From contig NZ_CANDNZ010000003.1 in NCBI RefSeq assembly GCF_947387555.1, positions 1 through 64,000 on the forward strand: DNA of 64,000 nt. Direction: 5' to 3'. Under the pieces are notes generated by a model. It saw only the letters and a program-made list of their open reading frames with translations, was not told where the DNA came from and ran no database searches. The DNA is from Thalassomonas sp. RHCl1. GTDB lineage: Bacteria; Pseudomonadota; Gammaproteobacteria; Enterobacterales; Alteromonadaceae. Made by a program: the position numbers and the translations under genes. Shown one piece after another: positions 15,999 to 25,492 of this stretch; position 1 is the stretch's first letter, and each line of letters starts with the position of its first letter.

Positions 15999-18900
15999 AG
16001 CTGCCCACCCCTAATTTTATTTTCATTGAGCATTAACTTAAGCAATGCCGGCAGTACAATTAATGTTAAAACAGTGGATGTGATTAAGCCACCGATGATG
16101 GTCCAGGCCAACGGCGGCCACAGCGGACTGGACGGCGAGGTCAGCGGGATCATGCCGATAATGGTGGTGCAGGCCGTTAACAGTACCGGGCGAAAGCGCT
16201 CTTGGGTTGCCTGCTCTATGGCGTTTAACAAAGAGGCGCCCTCTTCCCTGATTTTTACTACTACGGTATCAATTAAAATAATCGCGGTATTGACGACTAT
16301 GCCGGTCAGGGCCAATAACCCCAATACCGACATAAAACCAAACGTGACCCCGGCCATGGATAAAGTCGGGGTTACCCCTATCATGGCCAAAGGTATGGTT
16401 AACATGATCAGTGCGGCGATCCGATAGGAGTTAAATTGTAAGATCAGGGCGCCAAACAGTAAAATAGCCCCTATGGGTAAGGTTTTGATCAGGGCTGCGT
16501 TTGAACCTGACTCTTCCTCTGCCTGGCCGCCAAATGCCAGCGTTAACTGATACTGCTCCGCTATGTTCTTTAATGCCGGCGCCAGGCTTGCCAGTACCTG
16601 TTCGGCATCAAAGCCGGGTTTGACATCTGCCATTAGGATATAACTGTTAAAGCCACCCCAGCGCTTTAAAACCGGAGCTTCCCCGGTAAATGTTTGCCGG
16701 GCAAAGGTTGTTAGGGGAAAAGCCTGGCCCTGATTGTTCATCAGTATACTGTTCATAATGTAATCGCTGTCTGCACGGTTGATGTTTTGATGATCGCGCA
16801 TCATGACCCTGACAGACTCGCGCTCCATCGGGATATTTGTGATATGCATGCCGGTGGTACGCCAGGCGATAAATGCGGATAACTCCGAACGTGTAATGCC
16901 GGCTTTTTGCAGGTTAAGCTCGTCAATATCCAATGTCAGTTTAGGTTTGCCGACAACATAACCACGGCGGCTGTCAATAGTTGCCGGGGCGGCGTTGAGC
17001 AAGGCGAAGATTTCTTCCGATGCCGTCAGCAGTTTTTTTCTGTCATCACCCAACACCCGGATTTCGATCGGTGCTTCAATTAAAGGCCCCTGCCCTATTT
17101 CTCTTGCCCTGACCCGGGTTGACCTGAATTGTCCGGCGAACTCCCGGTTTAGTTGTTTGACTAAATCCGGGATCATTTCGCTTGTTTCGGTTTTAAAGAC
17201 CACCCGGGCAATATTAGGTTCATTGCCGGACTCGGATAAGTTGTAATAAAAACGGGGACCCGAATTGCCGACGAAGCTGACGATGTCGGTAATCTTGCTA
17301 TTTTTTTGCAGCAAGGCCTCAACCTGCCTGACGGTTTGCAAGGTGGCACCATGGCTTAAGCCAAAGCTGCCTTCAATATCGATGAACGCCTGGTTACGGC
17401 TCGTTTTCGGGAAAAATTCACCCGGCTGACTTTTTGAGACCACAAAAGAAACAGCCACCAGGGCAATAAAGGCCAAAATCACCGTTTTCGGCTGCCGGGT
17501 GCCCAACTGCGCCAGCTTTGCTCCGAGGCGGTTAAAGTGGCCCGAGTTGCTGCCTTCTTTGAAAGAGGCGAGGTTATTGGTGATGGCCGGTAATAATGCC
17601 AGAGAATAAAGGTAGCTGGTGATAATCGCGATTATCACCACCACAGGGATCATGCGGATAAAGTCGGCGACATCCCCTTCCGACAGCAGCATGGGAATAA
17701 AAGCGGCTATGGTGGTAAAGGTGGAAGTTGCCAGCGGCTTGTATAAGTCTTTAATGGCGTGTTGTGACGCGGCAATGCGGCCAAGTCCCTGCTGGCGGTA
17801 ACGGGAGATAAGCTCCGACATGACAATACTGTTATCGACCATCAAGCCCAGGCTGATCACTAACCCGGCAATGGACATCTGGTGCAATACGCCGCCGTAG
17901 ATACCAAAAAAGCCAATGGAAGAAAGGGCAATGGCGGGGATCGTCAGGGTCACCACCAGGGCCACTTTTTTAGACATCAGCAGGAAAAGCACGATACCGA
18001 CACCTATGCTGCTGTAAAGCAAAGATAAAGCAAGATCGTTGCGGCGCTTTTCGGTCCATTCCGGCTGAAAGAACACCGGGCGGATCACAAAGCCGTCGTT
18101 TTGTGCATTCAGTTTGGCCACCTGAGCCAATAAAGCTTCGCCGAAATCGGTCACCCTTAACTGATCCGGCGGCACGACAATAGACAGGCCGACCTTTTGC
18201 TCGCCGTTGACCCAGAAACTTTCCAGTTCAACGGGAGAGAGTACGGGTTTGATCCCGGCAATATCAGAGAGGGTCATAATGCTGTTATCGGCTGTTTTTA
18301 TTTCTACCGCCTTTAATGCCTGGACATTATCCAGGCGCGTGATTGAAGCGATATTGCTCTGGTACTGCCGGCCTTTAAGCAAGCCGATATTTTTCAGGGA
18401 GTTGGCTTGTGATATCTGCCTGCTGATATCTTGCGGCGAAATGCCCAGCTCGAGCATGAGTTCCTGGGGATAAAAGACTTCAATTTGCTCCTGGGGATCG
18501 CCGATAATGTCAATTTTCCGGATGGCTGACAGTTTATATAATTCGTCCCTGACATAAAGGGCATAACGGCGCGCCTCCAGCAGTGAAAGTTCGGTATCTA
18601 TGGCCAGCAGCACACCGGCGGTGTCCTGTGCGCGGTCGTTTAACTCAAAAACGGATACCAGGCTGGCAAACCTTGCCTGTGCTTCACTGACTTTTTCCCG
18701 GACCCTTTGCCACACCAGCTCAGTCTCATATACGGTTTCCTGCAGTTCGATATCTACCGAGGCGCTGCCGTCGGAAACACTTGAAGACACCCGGTTAAGC
18801 CCGTCGACCGAGGCCAGCAAACGCTCGAAAGGCTGTACTATGGTATCTTCGATGGCACTGGCGGACATCCCAGGTGCGACAATCGTCACATTGGCGTTAC

Positions 18901-19030
18901 GGTAGGGGAAAAACGGGTCTTCCTGTTCATTGATATTAAACCAGGTAAAGGTGCCGAGCAGGCTCAGTATGATCACTAAACCAAAAATCAGACGTTCCCG
19001 CAAAAACCAGAATTTATCTTGCTGCTTCAT
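15995..19030 (-). CDS. RND-family inner-membrane efflux pump
   Basis: A 1011-residue AcrB-type transporter with the family's two sixfold membrane bundles, each after a large periplasmic loop. TM1 is at about 12-29 and the second half repeats the layout near 840-1000. The periplasmic pore domain begins with P-F-F-P-Y-R-N-A-N-V, and the proton-relay TM4 region has G-L-V-I-S-L-G-L-M-V-D-N-S-I-V. The length is slightly short of AcrB but normal for divergent RND subfamilies. It works with the adaptor encoded 8 bases upstream and an outer-membrane channel not present here. Substrate unknown. Confidence 0.92.
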   Translation of the reverse strand: MKQQDKFWFLRERLIFGLVIILSLLGTFTWFNINEQEDPFFPYRNANVTIVAPGMSASAIEDTIVQPFERLLASVDGLNRVSSSVSDGSASVDIELQETVYETELVWQRVREKVSEAQARFASLVSVFELNDRAQDTAGVLLAIDTELSLLEARRYALYVRDELYKLSAIRKIDIIGDPQEQIEVFYPQELMLELGISPQDISRQISQANSLKNIGLLKGRQYQSNIASITRLDNVQALKAVEIKTADNSIMTLSDIAGIKPVLSPVELESFWVNGEQKVGLSIVVPPDQLRVTDFGEALLAQVAKLNAQNDGFVIRPVFFQPEWTEKRRNDLALSLLYSSIGVGIVLFLLMSKKVALVVTLTIPAIALSSIGFFGIYGGVLHQMSIAGLVISLGLMVDNSIVMSELISRYRQQGLGRIAASQHAIKDLYKPLATSTFTTIAAFIPMLLSEGDVADFIRMIPVVVIIAIITSYLYSLALLPAITNNLASFKEGSNSGHFNRLGAKLAQLGTRQPKTVILAFIALVAVSFVVSKSQPGEFFPKTSRNQAFIDIEGSFGLSHGATLQTVRQVEALLQKNSKITDIVSFVGNSGPRFYYNLSESGNEPNIARVVFKTETSEMIPDLVKQLNREFAGQFRSTRVRAREIGQGPLIEAPIEIRVLGDDRKKLLTASEEIFALLNAAPATIDSRRGYVVGKPKLTLDIDELNLQKAGITRSELSAFIAWRTTGMHITNIPMERESVRVMMRDHQNINRADSDYIMNSILMNNQGQAFPLTTFARQTFTGEAPVLKRWGGFNSYILMADVKPGFDAEQVLASLAPALKNIAEQYQLTLAFGGQAEEESGSNAALIKTLPIGAILLFGALILQFNSYRIAALIMLTIPLAMIGVTPTLSMAGVTFGFMSVLGLLALTGIVVNTAIILIDTVVVKIREEGASLLNAIEQATQERFRPVLLTACTTIIGMIPLTSPSSPLWPPLAWTIIGGLITSTVLTLIVLPALLKLMLNENKIRGGQL

Positions 19031-19038
19031 ATTACGAC

Positions 19039-20148
19039 CTAAAACTTATATAAATTCACCGGAAGGGAGACTTCGTTGCCGATCAATACCTGGCTATCCT
19101 GACTAAGCTCTCCGACAATGAGGACGGTGTCGTTTTGCATATCCAGTATCGATACCGGCAAACGGCTTAAGCTATTATCTACCTTGATAATATAAGGCTG
19201 GTTATCCACGTTATAACGTATTGCACGATAGTCGGCTTTATAGGCCAACACCGATCCGGCAACATAGCGCAGGACAATGCGTAAACCGACCAGCTCAGGC
19301 TTTAAGCTATCAAATTCAAAAGTGACAGTATGCAGGGGGACACCGTTTTCGGTGGGCAGGGATTTCTCAATCACAGTCCCTGTGTATTCCCGGCCGTCAG
19401 CGGGAAGAAAAAGCGGATGTTTGTCTCCCCTTTGCATGGCAATGGCAAACTTTTCCGGGACGGCAAAACTGACTTTTTGTTTTGCCGTCGACTCAAACCT
19501 GAAAACCGGCTCCCCCGGGTTAATAAAATCTCCCTCACGCTTATAGATTTTTGCCACTATACCCGCTTCTTTTGCCTTGATTGAGGTTTCGGCAAATTCA
19601 TTTTTTGCCAGGTCAACGGCAGCCTGTGCCTCCATCATCGCCTGCTTTGAAGTATCAAAGTCGCGCTTGGCTTCATCCAGCGCCTGCTGGGCAATCAAGT
19701 TTTTACGGTGCAACTTCAGGCTCCGGCTTAACGACTCCTGATCCAGCGTTAACTGTGCCTGCGTTTTTTTTAGATTGGCCCTTGCCTGCTCCAGCTTTTC
19801 AGCCAATATCGGGGAGTAAAGCTCGGCAATCACCTCGTCTTTATTGATTCTCTGTCCTTCCCTGGCATTTAAGGTGACAATTTTTCCCGGTTCAAAAACA
19901 CTTTCACTGTATGAGTGAAATCCCCGGGCTATGCCGTGAAATTGCAATGCTTGCCGATACCGGGTTTGCTCCAGTGTTTGCGTCTCCAGGGCATTGGTCA
20001 GCAGCGCATCAGCCAGCGGCTGCTGTTGCCTGCCCGGCGCCGGGTGCTCTTCAGCAACGCAGGCGCTCAGGACAGATAAAGACGCACCTGCCAGTAATAA
20101 AGCTGCCAGTGAAGTGCGATAGTTATTAAAAAACATACATATATCCAA
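19039..20148 (-). CDS. RND periplasmic adaptor lipoprotein
   Basis: A 369-residue membrane-fusion protein. The N-terminus is a lipoprotein signal (L-S-V-L-S-A-C lipobox) and the mature protein has a lipoyl/barrel-sandwich hybrid, a long alpha-helical hairpin (about 120-190, Q-A-R-A-N-L-K-K-T-Q-A-Q) and beta-barrel domains. It bridges the RND pump to an outer-membrane channel. The start overlaps the end of the mipA-like gene; the ATG at 20136 (M-F-F-N-N-Y) is an alternative. Second gene of a five-gene leftward operon. Confidence 0.9.
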   Translation of the reverse strand: MDICMFFNNYRTSLAALLLAGASLSVLSACVAEEHPAPGRQQQPLADALLTNALETQTLEQTRYRQALQFHGIARGFHSYSESVFEPGKIVTLNAREGQRINKDEVIAELYSPILAEKLEQARANLKKTQAQLTLDQESLSRSLKLHRKNLIAQQALDEAKRDFDTSKQAMMEAQAAVDLAKNEFAETSIKAKEAGIVAKIYKREGDFINPGEPVFRFESTAKQKVSFAVPEKFAIAMQRGDKHPLFLPADGREYTGTVIEKSLPTENGVPLHTVTFEFDSLKPELVGLRIVLRYVAGSVLAYKADYRAIRYNVDNQPYIIKVDNSLSRLPVSILDMQNDTVLIVGELSQDSQVLIGNEVSLPVNLYKF

Positions 20149-20857
20149 GGATAAAGTTGAGGTTGCCGGATTTGTCGATCAGCGGGCTGTCTTTAATTTC
20201 AGAGCCATACGCCGTATATGAGGCATAACCGATAAAGTTATGGTGTTTGCCCACTTGCCAGCTCGACTGAATGCCCAGTTCAACATTGCTGGTGCTTTCA
20301 CCAAGATACATGGCACGGGAGGCGGTTGCTTCTACGGCACGGACACCATAATAGTGATCAACCAGGTCTTCACTGAGGCGGGTAAAAGTGACATAAGGCT
20401 TCAGCTGATAATCGCCAAAATGGAATGACTTGGCATAAGTCAGGCTTAACTCGTTACCTTCATGTTCACTGGTGGCATCGGTAAGGTATTGCAGCGAGAA
20501 CTCGCCAAAGTCAGTGTTATAATCCAGCGACAAACCCAGATCCAGGGCCCCCGAACGCTCTTCCATGCCTGCAAAAATATCGCCGTCATCTTCTTTATAG
20601 CCGTCAAAACGGTATTGGCCGACAAAGCTGAATTCAAGCTCATCAAAACCCAACAATTTATAACCGAAATTAGGGCCAAGCAGGTGAAAGTTTTCCGATT
20701 GATAATAAATGATAGGGATGGCATTGGTTTCATTACCGACATCAACATAGCCCTTATCACCGGTACTGACCCCTAATCCCAGTCCCCAGCGGCTTTCGGC
20801 GAAAACGTTACCGATTGTTAAGGCTGTTAATAACGCGGCATAGGTGATTAACTTCAT
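20126..20857 (-). CDS. MipA/OmpV-family outer-membrane protein
   Basis: A 243-residue protein with a signal peptide (M-K-L-I-T-Y-A-A-L-L-T-A-L ... N-V-F-A) and alternating beta strands ending in an aromatic residue (Y-M-Y-V-F), as in outer-membrane beta-barrels. P-I-I-Y-Y-Q-S-E-N-F-H-L-L-G-P-N matches MipA/OmpV. The ATG at 20857 with GGAG nine bases upstream is chosen over an earlier in-frame ATG at 20944 that would bury the signal. It heads the operon mipA-like/adaptor/RND/regulator/kinase, an arrangement also used for antimicrobial-responsive pumps. Confidence 0.8.
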   Translation of the reverse strand: MKLITYAALLTALTIGNVFAESRWGLGLGVSTGDKGYVDVGNETNAIPIIYYQSENFHLLGPNFGYKLLGFDELEFSFVGQYRFDGYKEDDGDIFAGMEERSGALDLGLSLDYNTDFGEFSLQYLTDATSEHEGNELSLTYAKSFHFGDYQLKPYVTFTRLSEDLVDHYYGVRAVEATASRAMYLGESTSNVELGIQSSWQVGKHHNFIGYASYTAYGSEIKDSPLIDKSGNLNFILGYMYVF

Positions 20858-21081
20858 TCTAGCAACTCCAAATTTAGCTTGTTGTATTCGTCTGGCGGCG
20901 CAGGATAGACACTGCAGCTGGCCTGTTTCGTATTCTGGAGTCATGATAAAGGGGCTAGCTTTCCCGAAACTTACAGCCGGGAAAAATAACGCCAGATGCT
21001 GTAAGGTTAGAGAAAGAAATAACCTGCATTAACGATCTGTCTTATTCATTGGTATTGGTTTCTTTTATAGAGTGACAAAGG

Positions 21082-21906
21082 ATGGTGTTATTTTTGAGTA
21101 ACTTGAATAAACTGAATAAGTTGAAAATCATTCTGCTGTTTTTACTTTTTATCAGTTTTTTGCCAAATGCCTCGGAGAAAGTAGTCGAGGTCTTGAGCCT
21201 GGAAGATTATGCTCCTTTTGTTTTTGTTGTTAATAAGGCTGCTAAAGGAGTCAGCGGGGTCGTCTCCGGGAAAGAAGCTACCAAGCTTGTTGATGGCTTT
21301 AGCTGGGAGGTATTTCGCGACAGCTTTCTGGCAATGGGCTATACCATCAAATTCACTATAGTTCCCTGGGCCAGGGCTGTGGATGCCCTGAAATCCGGCC
21401 ATGGCGATGTACTTTTTCCTATGGGGAAAAATCAGGAAAGATTGAAGCTTTTTCATTTTTCACAAGAAACCGTCAATAACGTTGATTTTGTTATTTATGT
21501 CGCTAAAGCCGGGGAGTTTTCATGGCGCGGACTCGCTTCATTAGACGATAAAGTTATCGGCGTTAAAAGGGGCTTTAATTACGGTGATGAATGGAATGCC
21601 CTGAACTCGGTGAAAAAATACGATGTCGGCAAAATAGTGAATGGCTTTAAAATGTTGGAGCGGGGACACATTGACGGCTTTATCGGTTACAAACAAAGCT
21701 GGGATTATGTTTTGAAACAACAGGGCTGGGAAAATAAATTCAGACAAATTCCCGTATTCCAACCCGCCCGGGAATTTGTCGTCTCATTAAACAACCAACC
21801 CCGCGCTATGGCCTTATTGGATATTTACGATAAGGGGAAACGTAAACTTATCGACAGTGGCCGGCTGACTGAATTAAATAAAAAATGGTTTGGCATTGAA
21901 AACTAA
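21082..21906 (+). CDS. Periplasmic solute-binding protein (SBP family 3-like)
   Basis: A 274-residue exported protein with a hydrophobic leader (K-I-I-L-L-F-L-L-F-I-S-F-L). The body has the type II binding-protein pattern: D-G-F-S-W-E-V-F near 72, a strand with W-A-R-A-V-D-A-L, and V-K-R-G-F-N-Y. Family members bind amino acids or act as sensory input; no permease is adjacent, so it may be an orphan. The ATG is very close to AAAGG; a TTG at 21094 gives better spacing and a cleaner signal peptide. Confidence 0.75.
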   Translation: MVLFLSNLNKLNKLKIILLFLLFISFLPNASEKVVEVLSLEDYAPFVFVVNKAAKGVSGVVSGKEATKLVDGFSWEVFRDSFLAMGYTIKFTIVPWARAVDALKSGHGDVLFPMGKNQERLKLFHFSQETVNNVDFVIYVAKAGEFSWRGLASLDDKVIGVKRGFNYGDEWNALNSVKKYDVGKIVNGFKMLERGHIDGFIGYKQSWDYVLKQQGWENKFRQIPVFQPAREFVVSLNNQPRAMALLDIYDKGKRKLIDSGRLTELNKKWFGIEN

Positions 21907-22046
21907 CCATAAAAAGTAAAAAGGCAAATATTCCTCCGCTAAAGCAGAACAACACTTGCCTTGAGCTTTTCACCCGGGCCGGAATAATTCTCCTGGCCCG
22001 GTGAGCATTAGCTTTATTAAATCAAAGCTATTTCCAGCTACAGAGT

Positions 22047-24854
22047 TTAATAGCCGAAGTTATGTTTCAGCTCCGGATGGTCTTTACTTAACTGCTGCCA
22101 GGGATCGAGTGTGTCGCGGGTAATGCGGTCACAGTAATCGCCGTTGGCCGGGATAATTAAGTCGAGTACGAAATCACTGCCGATAGAGATCCCTAAGTCG
22201 ATCAACAAAGGGGTTGATGTCAATAGGGTGTCGGCCAGGGCACCGGCGCCGGCTTCCAATACGCTGTCGGCAAGCGTCGTGACATATTCCTTGCTCAGTT
22301 TGCTCTCATCCAGCGGCTGACCGTCGGCTGTTTCTAAACCGCGCAGGACATCAAAGTACATTTGCCACTCTTCATCGGTAAGTTCAAGCACGGTTTTATT
22401 GTCGACGGTTACCGCATCGATAAAGGCGTTGATACCTGCTTCTATGGTTTTGCTTAAACCGCTCACTCCCAAGGTCAGGAAGTTGATAACAAAATCTGTC
22501 AGCACTTCATTGGCATAGGCCAGTTTGGTATGAGGGTTCGAGCAGAACTCGGCTTCTTTAGAGCGGTAAAGGATCAGGGAGTTTTCCCTGGCGCTCGGGC
22601 GCATATCGTCATATAACTTTCTTGCCCCTAAGCCGGTATTGGCAGCATTTAACAAGTCACCGTCATCGTTATCCAGTGCCCAGGTAAACATACCGCCTAA
22701 CTCCTGGGCGACCACATATTCCGCTTTTTTCTGTACCGCCCATGGGGTGTCTAACGTGACCACCACATTCTTGGTATTGTCGTCGGGATTGGTGGCAACC
22801 AGGTATTCGGCTTTGGCTTTTTCATCGCGCACATACTCATAACCGGGTTTTAAATTGCCCTGGTCGTCATAGGCGGTGGCTTTGATATGGCGCCAGGCAA
22901 CGTTGGCAGCTTCCAAGGTACCGATATTGCCGGGCGAATTGCCCTGAGCTTCGGTCGGGAAGGCATATTGTCCGTTGGTATTCAATTCAGACGGATTGAC
23001 ATTGGCCCATAAACGTCCGTAACCGGCATAGCCGATGATGAGCTTACGGGAGTTGATCCCTTGCTGCTTAAGGTATTGCACGGCGCTGTCGATACTGTGC
23101 CCTTCCAGTTCGCCGTTGGTATAAAGGGCGGTATGATGGCCTACGGTATTGTCCCAGGCGCCGTAGTAGTCATAAGACATCATAAAGATATGATCTAACA
23201 TGTCGCCGATACCCGGGTAATCGACGCCGTCTATGGTCACCGGCTGCCAGTTTACCTTGGTCAGGTGTTTTGGGGCCGTGCCCATGGCGGAGGATAACTG
23301 GTAGTCAACGCCGCGTTGATTGCCCAGGGCATCCAGTGCCTGGCGCAGCTCGTAAACCAGCTTGGTATGGTTGTTGGTGTCTCTGTCTCCCATAATACCG
23401 GTTTTTGCGCCGTCAACGCCGACAAACTCCCAGTCAAGGTCAATGCCGGTGATATGTTCATTGAGCTTAAGGTAGTTGATGACGCTGTTGATAAAGGTGG
23501 CCCGGTAACTCGGGTTATTGGCGATCACCGGGAAAGGATCGCTTAAGGTCCAGCCGCCGATGGAAAGGTACATATCGAAGTTTTTGCCGTTACGGTTTAA
23601 TACCCGCTCCATATGGGATAAATCGTTTTTCAAACCCCAGGCGTAGTCAAAGCCTCCCTGCTCTCTCAGGGTGACGTCACCGACATTGTAGAATTCTTTG
23701 GTCGGCGTTGATGCAAAAGGATTTGGGGTATTCCGGCTGTAGTCGATCACATGGTAAGCCGTCTGGTTCCACTCCCTTTTCCACTCGGGCAGGTTCATAT
23801 CCGGCTTGCCGTAATGGGCCCAATGGTCGGGAATGATCATAGTGCCTGTGGGTTTGTCGGCGCAGAGTTCGGCAATTTTCGGTCTGGCTTCTATGGTGGC
23901 ACTTTCATTGCCGAACCAGTTGCTGGCGTCTCCCTCGCTGCAAATGGCGGCAAAAGAAACCTGGATAAAGTTCATATTATTGACCGGCAATTCATTGGGG
24001 GTGTAGGCGGTAGGAGAATAAACGCCCCAGTCGGTATAATAACCACCGATTAAATACTCATGCTCATTGCCGGCAGCATCGGTATAAGTCGGGTTTTGGA
24101 AGGTTTTATGGGTCGACCTGGCGCTGTTGTAATGGGTGATCACCCTGTCGTCTATGGTTTTTGGGAAGGGATCAAAGCCGGGCACAGGTGATGCTTCAAC
24201 CACAACCGCATCCGCTTTAACGCCGTTATTGTTTACCTGTACCGATTCACCGTTAAGTACGGCGCTGATGGTGGCCAGGCTGCGAAATTCAACATCGTCC
24301 TGAAGGACCAGATTAAAACCAACCTGGGTCACTTCATAAGTGATATCGGTTTTTTTGGTCAAGGTGATAATATCGCTGCTAGCTGTTCTTTCAATGCTGG
24401 CATCGGCTCCCCAGGCACTGGTGATATCGGCAATGGTATTTGGCGGGTAAGCGATCACCATTTCGGTCAGGTCGGTGGCAAAGACATATTCGACCGAGCT
24501 GGTTGTACCCCATATTTCCCCGTGGTAGAAGTCAATTTCCGCCATAACGCTGAGCTCTTCCCCTTCGGGGGCATTACCTTCTGTTGGCACCGGGCCGACT
24601 AAAGTCCAGGCACCTGTTTGCCAAAAGCCGTTGGCATTACCCGGTTCATAGGCAGCGTTACCGCAGTAGGCCCAAAATGCCCCTTCGCAGCGGTAATAAT
24701 TGCCGTTGTGGTCGACCACTGTGCCTATGGCATATTGCCCGCCGTTCTCATAAGCGACCGCCTCTTCGATCACTTCGGCTGCCACAACTGAAATACTGCT
24801 TCCGGTTAATATTGAGGCAATCAGCCAACTGAGTGGTTTTTTATTAAAGCTCAT
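22047..24854 (-). CDS. Secreted GH18 chitinase with N-terminal chitin-binding module
   Basis: A 935-residue extracellular enzyme that hydrolyses chitin. After a signal peptide (cleavage near A26) residues 34-85 form a CBM5/12-type module (Y-A-I-G-T-V-V, Y-Y-R-C-E, Trp-rich). A beta domain spans about 100-210. The GH18 barrel runs about 265-745: substrate-binding S-I-G-G-W (431-435) and the catalytic D-x-D-x-E as GIDLDWEF, giving Glu476 as acid/base. Residues 755-935 are unrecognised and unusual for short chitinases. AAAGGAG precedes the ATG. A ladder of TTCTGAA repeats lies about 200 bases upstream, so it is probably under specific control. Confidence 0.92.
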   Translation of the reverse strand: MSFNKKPLSWLIASILTGSSISVVAAEVIEEAVAYENGGQYAIGTVVDHNGNYYRCEGAFWAYCGNAAYEPGNANGFWQTGAWTLVGPVPTEGNAPEGEELSVMAEIDFYHGEIWGTTSSVEYVFATDLTEMVIAYPPNTIADITSAWGADASIERTASSDIITLTKKTDITYEVTQVGFNLVLQDDVEFRSLATISAVLNGESVQVNNNGVKADAVVVEASPVPGFDPFPKTIDDRVITHYNSARSTHKTFQNPTYTDAAGNEHEYLIGGYYTDWGVYSPTAYTPNELPVNNMNFIQVSFAAICSEGDASNWFGNESATIEARPKIAELCADKPTGTMIIPDHWAHYGKPDMNLPEWKREWNQTAYHVIDYSRNTPNPFASTPTKEFYNVGDVTLREQGGFDYAWGLKNDLSHMERVLNRNGKNFDMYLSIGGWTLSDPFPVIANNPSYRATFINSVINYLKLNEHITGIDLDWEFVGVDGAKTGIMGDRDTNNHTKLVYELRQALDALGNQRGVDYQLSSAMGTAPKHLTKVNWQPVTIDGVDYPGIGDMLDHIFMMSYDYYGAWDNTVGHHTALYTNGELEGHSIDSAVQYLKQQGINSRKLIIGYAGYGRLWANVNPSELNTNGQYAFPTEAQGNSPGNIGTLEAANVAWRHIKATAYDDQGNLKPGYEYVRDEKAKAEYLVATNPDDNTKNVVVTLDTPWAVQKKAEYVVAQELGGMFTWALDNDDGDLLNAANTGLGARKLYDDMRPSARENSLILYRSKEAEFCSNPHTKLAYANEVLTDFVINFLTLGVSGLSKTIEAGINAFIDAVTVDNKTVLELTDEEWQMYFDVLRGLETADGQPLDESKLSKEYVTTLADSVLEAGAGALADTLLTSTPLLIDLGISIGSDFVLDLIIPANGDYCDRITRDTLDPWQQLSKDHPELKHNFGY

Positions 24855-25492
24855 TTTTCATACTCCTTTGATAGTTCTGTTAAGTGCTTATTTGAAGACA
24901 TTACCGTTAACCTTGTTTAAATAAGCACCAAATCATTATGAGAATTTTTAAAATGAGCTCAATACGAACAACAGCGAGCAAATGGCAGGAAAAATCAAAT
25001 ATTGTTCTGAAAATAACCGACAGGCCGCATTATTGTTGACTAAATGGTCAGGCATTTATTGTTCTGAATAGTTCTGAATTGCTCTGAATCAGCCTGAATC
25101 ACAGTAAATCAGTACAATATTTATACTGGAACGCAAGTGGTTGATATTTATTGCTGCCAAATTGGAACGGTTAAAAGGTGTGGACACAGGTATTGTTTAT
25201 TAGCTGGAGGCATGCGGATGCATTGCTATTTTGACTGGCTATAGCAAAGGCAAAGGGCTTTGCTGTAGCCAGCGCGATTTTAGTAATCCCCTAATGAATA
25301 TTCACATAAGCAACTGGTTAACAGGGAGCATGGGCCGCACAAAGCAAGCCCTGTATTTAAGCGATTTGATAATAAGCCGGTAAAGTTTTAGCTGCTACTT
25401 ATCTGAAATGATGTTTAAAGGAGTTCCGCCCTGTTAAGCGGAACTAAAGATGAATGATCAGGGCGGCTGAAAGCCCCCGACACAAGAGATGC
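24855..25492. other. Long regulatory gap upstream of the chitinase
   Basis: No gene is seen. It holds a TTCTGAA motif at 25005-25011 and a 10-bp-period array at 25061-25100. Both lie upstream of the chitinase start and downstream of the ToxR/CadC-like gene. The remainder is AT-rich without a clear terminator stem. Confidence 0.6.
25061..25100. repeat. Four 10-bp direct repeats of a TTCTGAA motif
   Basis: Successive 10-base units GTTCTGAATA, GTTCTGAATT, GCTCTGAATC and AGCCTGAATC, exactly in register, with decay toward the right and weak continuation to 25120. The same motif with the same period is at 44181-44210. A 10-bp period places sites on one helix face, as for winged-helix regulators of the OmpR/ToxR/CadC class. 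Confidence 0.8.

Noticed and set aside
15891-16427. 178-codon plus-strand frame within the RND pump and regulator genes
   Set aside because: Opposite-strand shadow of two well supported genes.
25061-25100. Array as a CRISPR or satellite
   Set aside because: 10-bp contiguous units without spacers, in a promoter region; fits regulator sites better.
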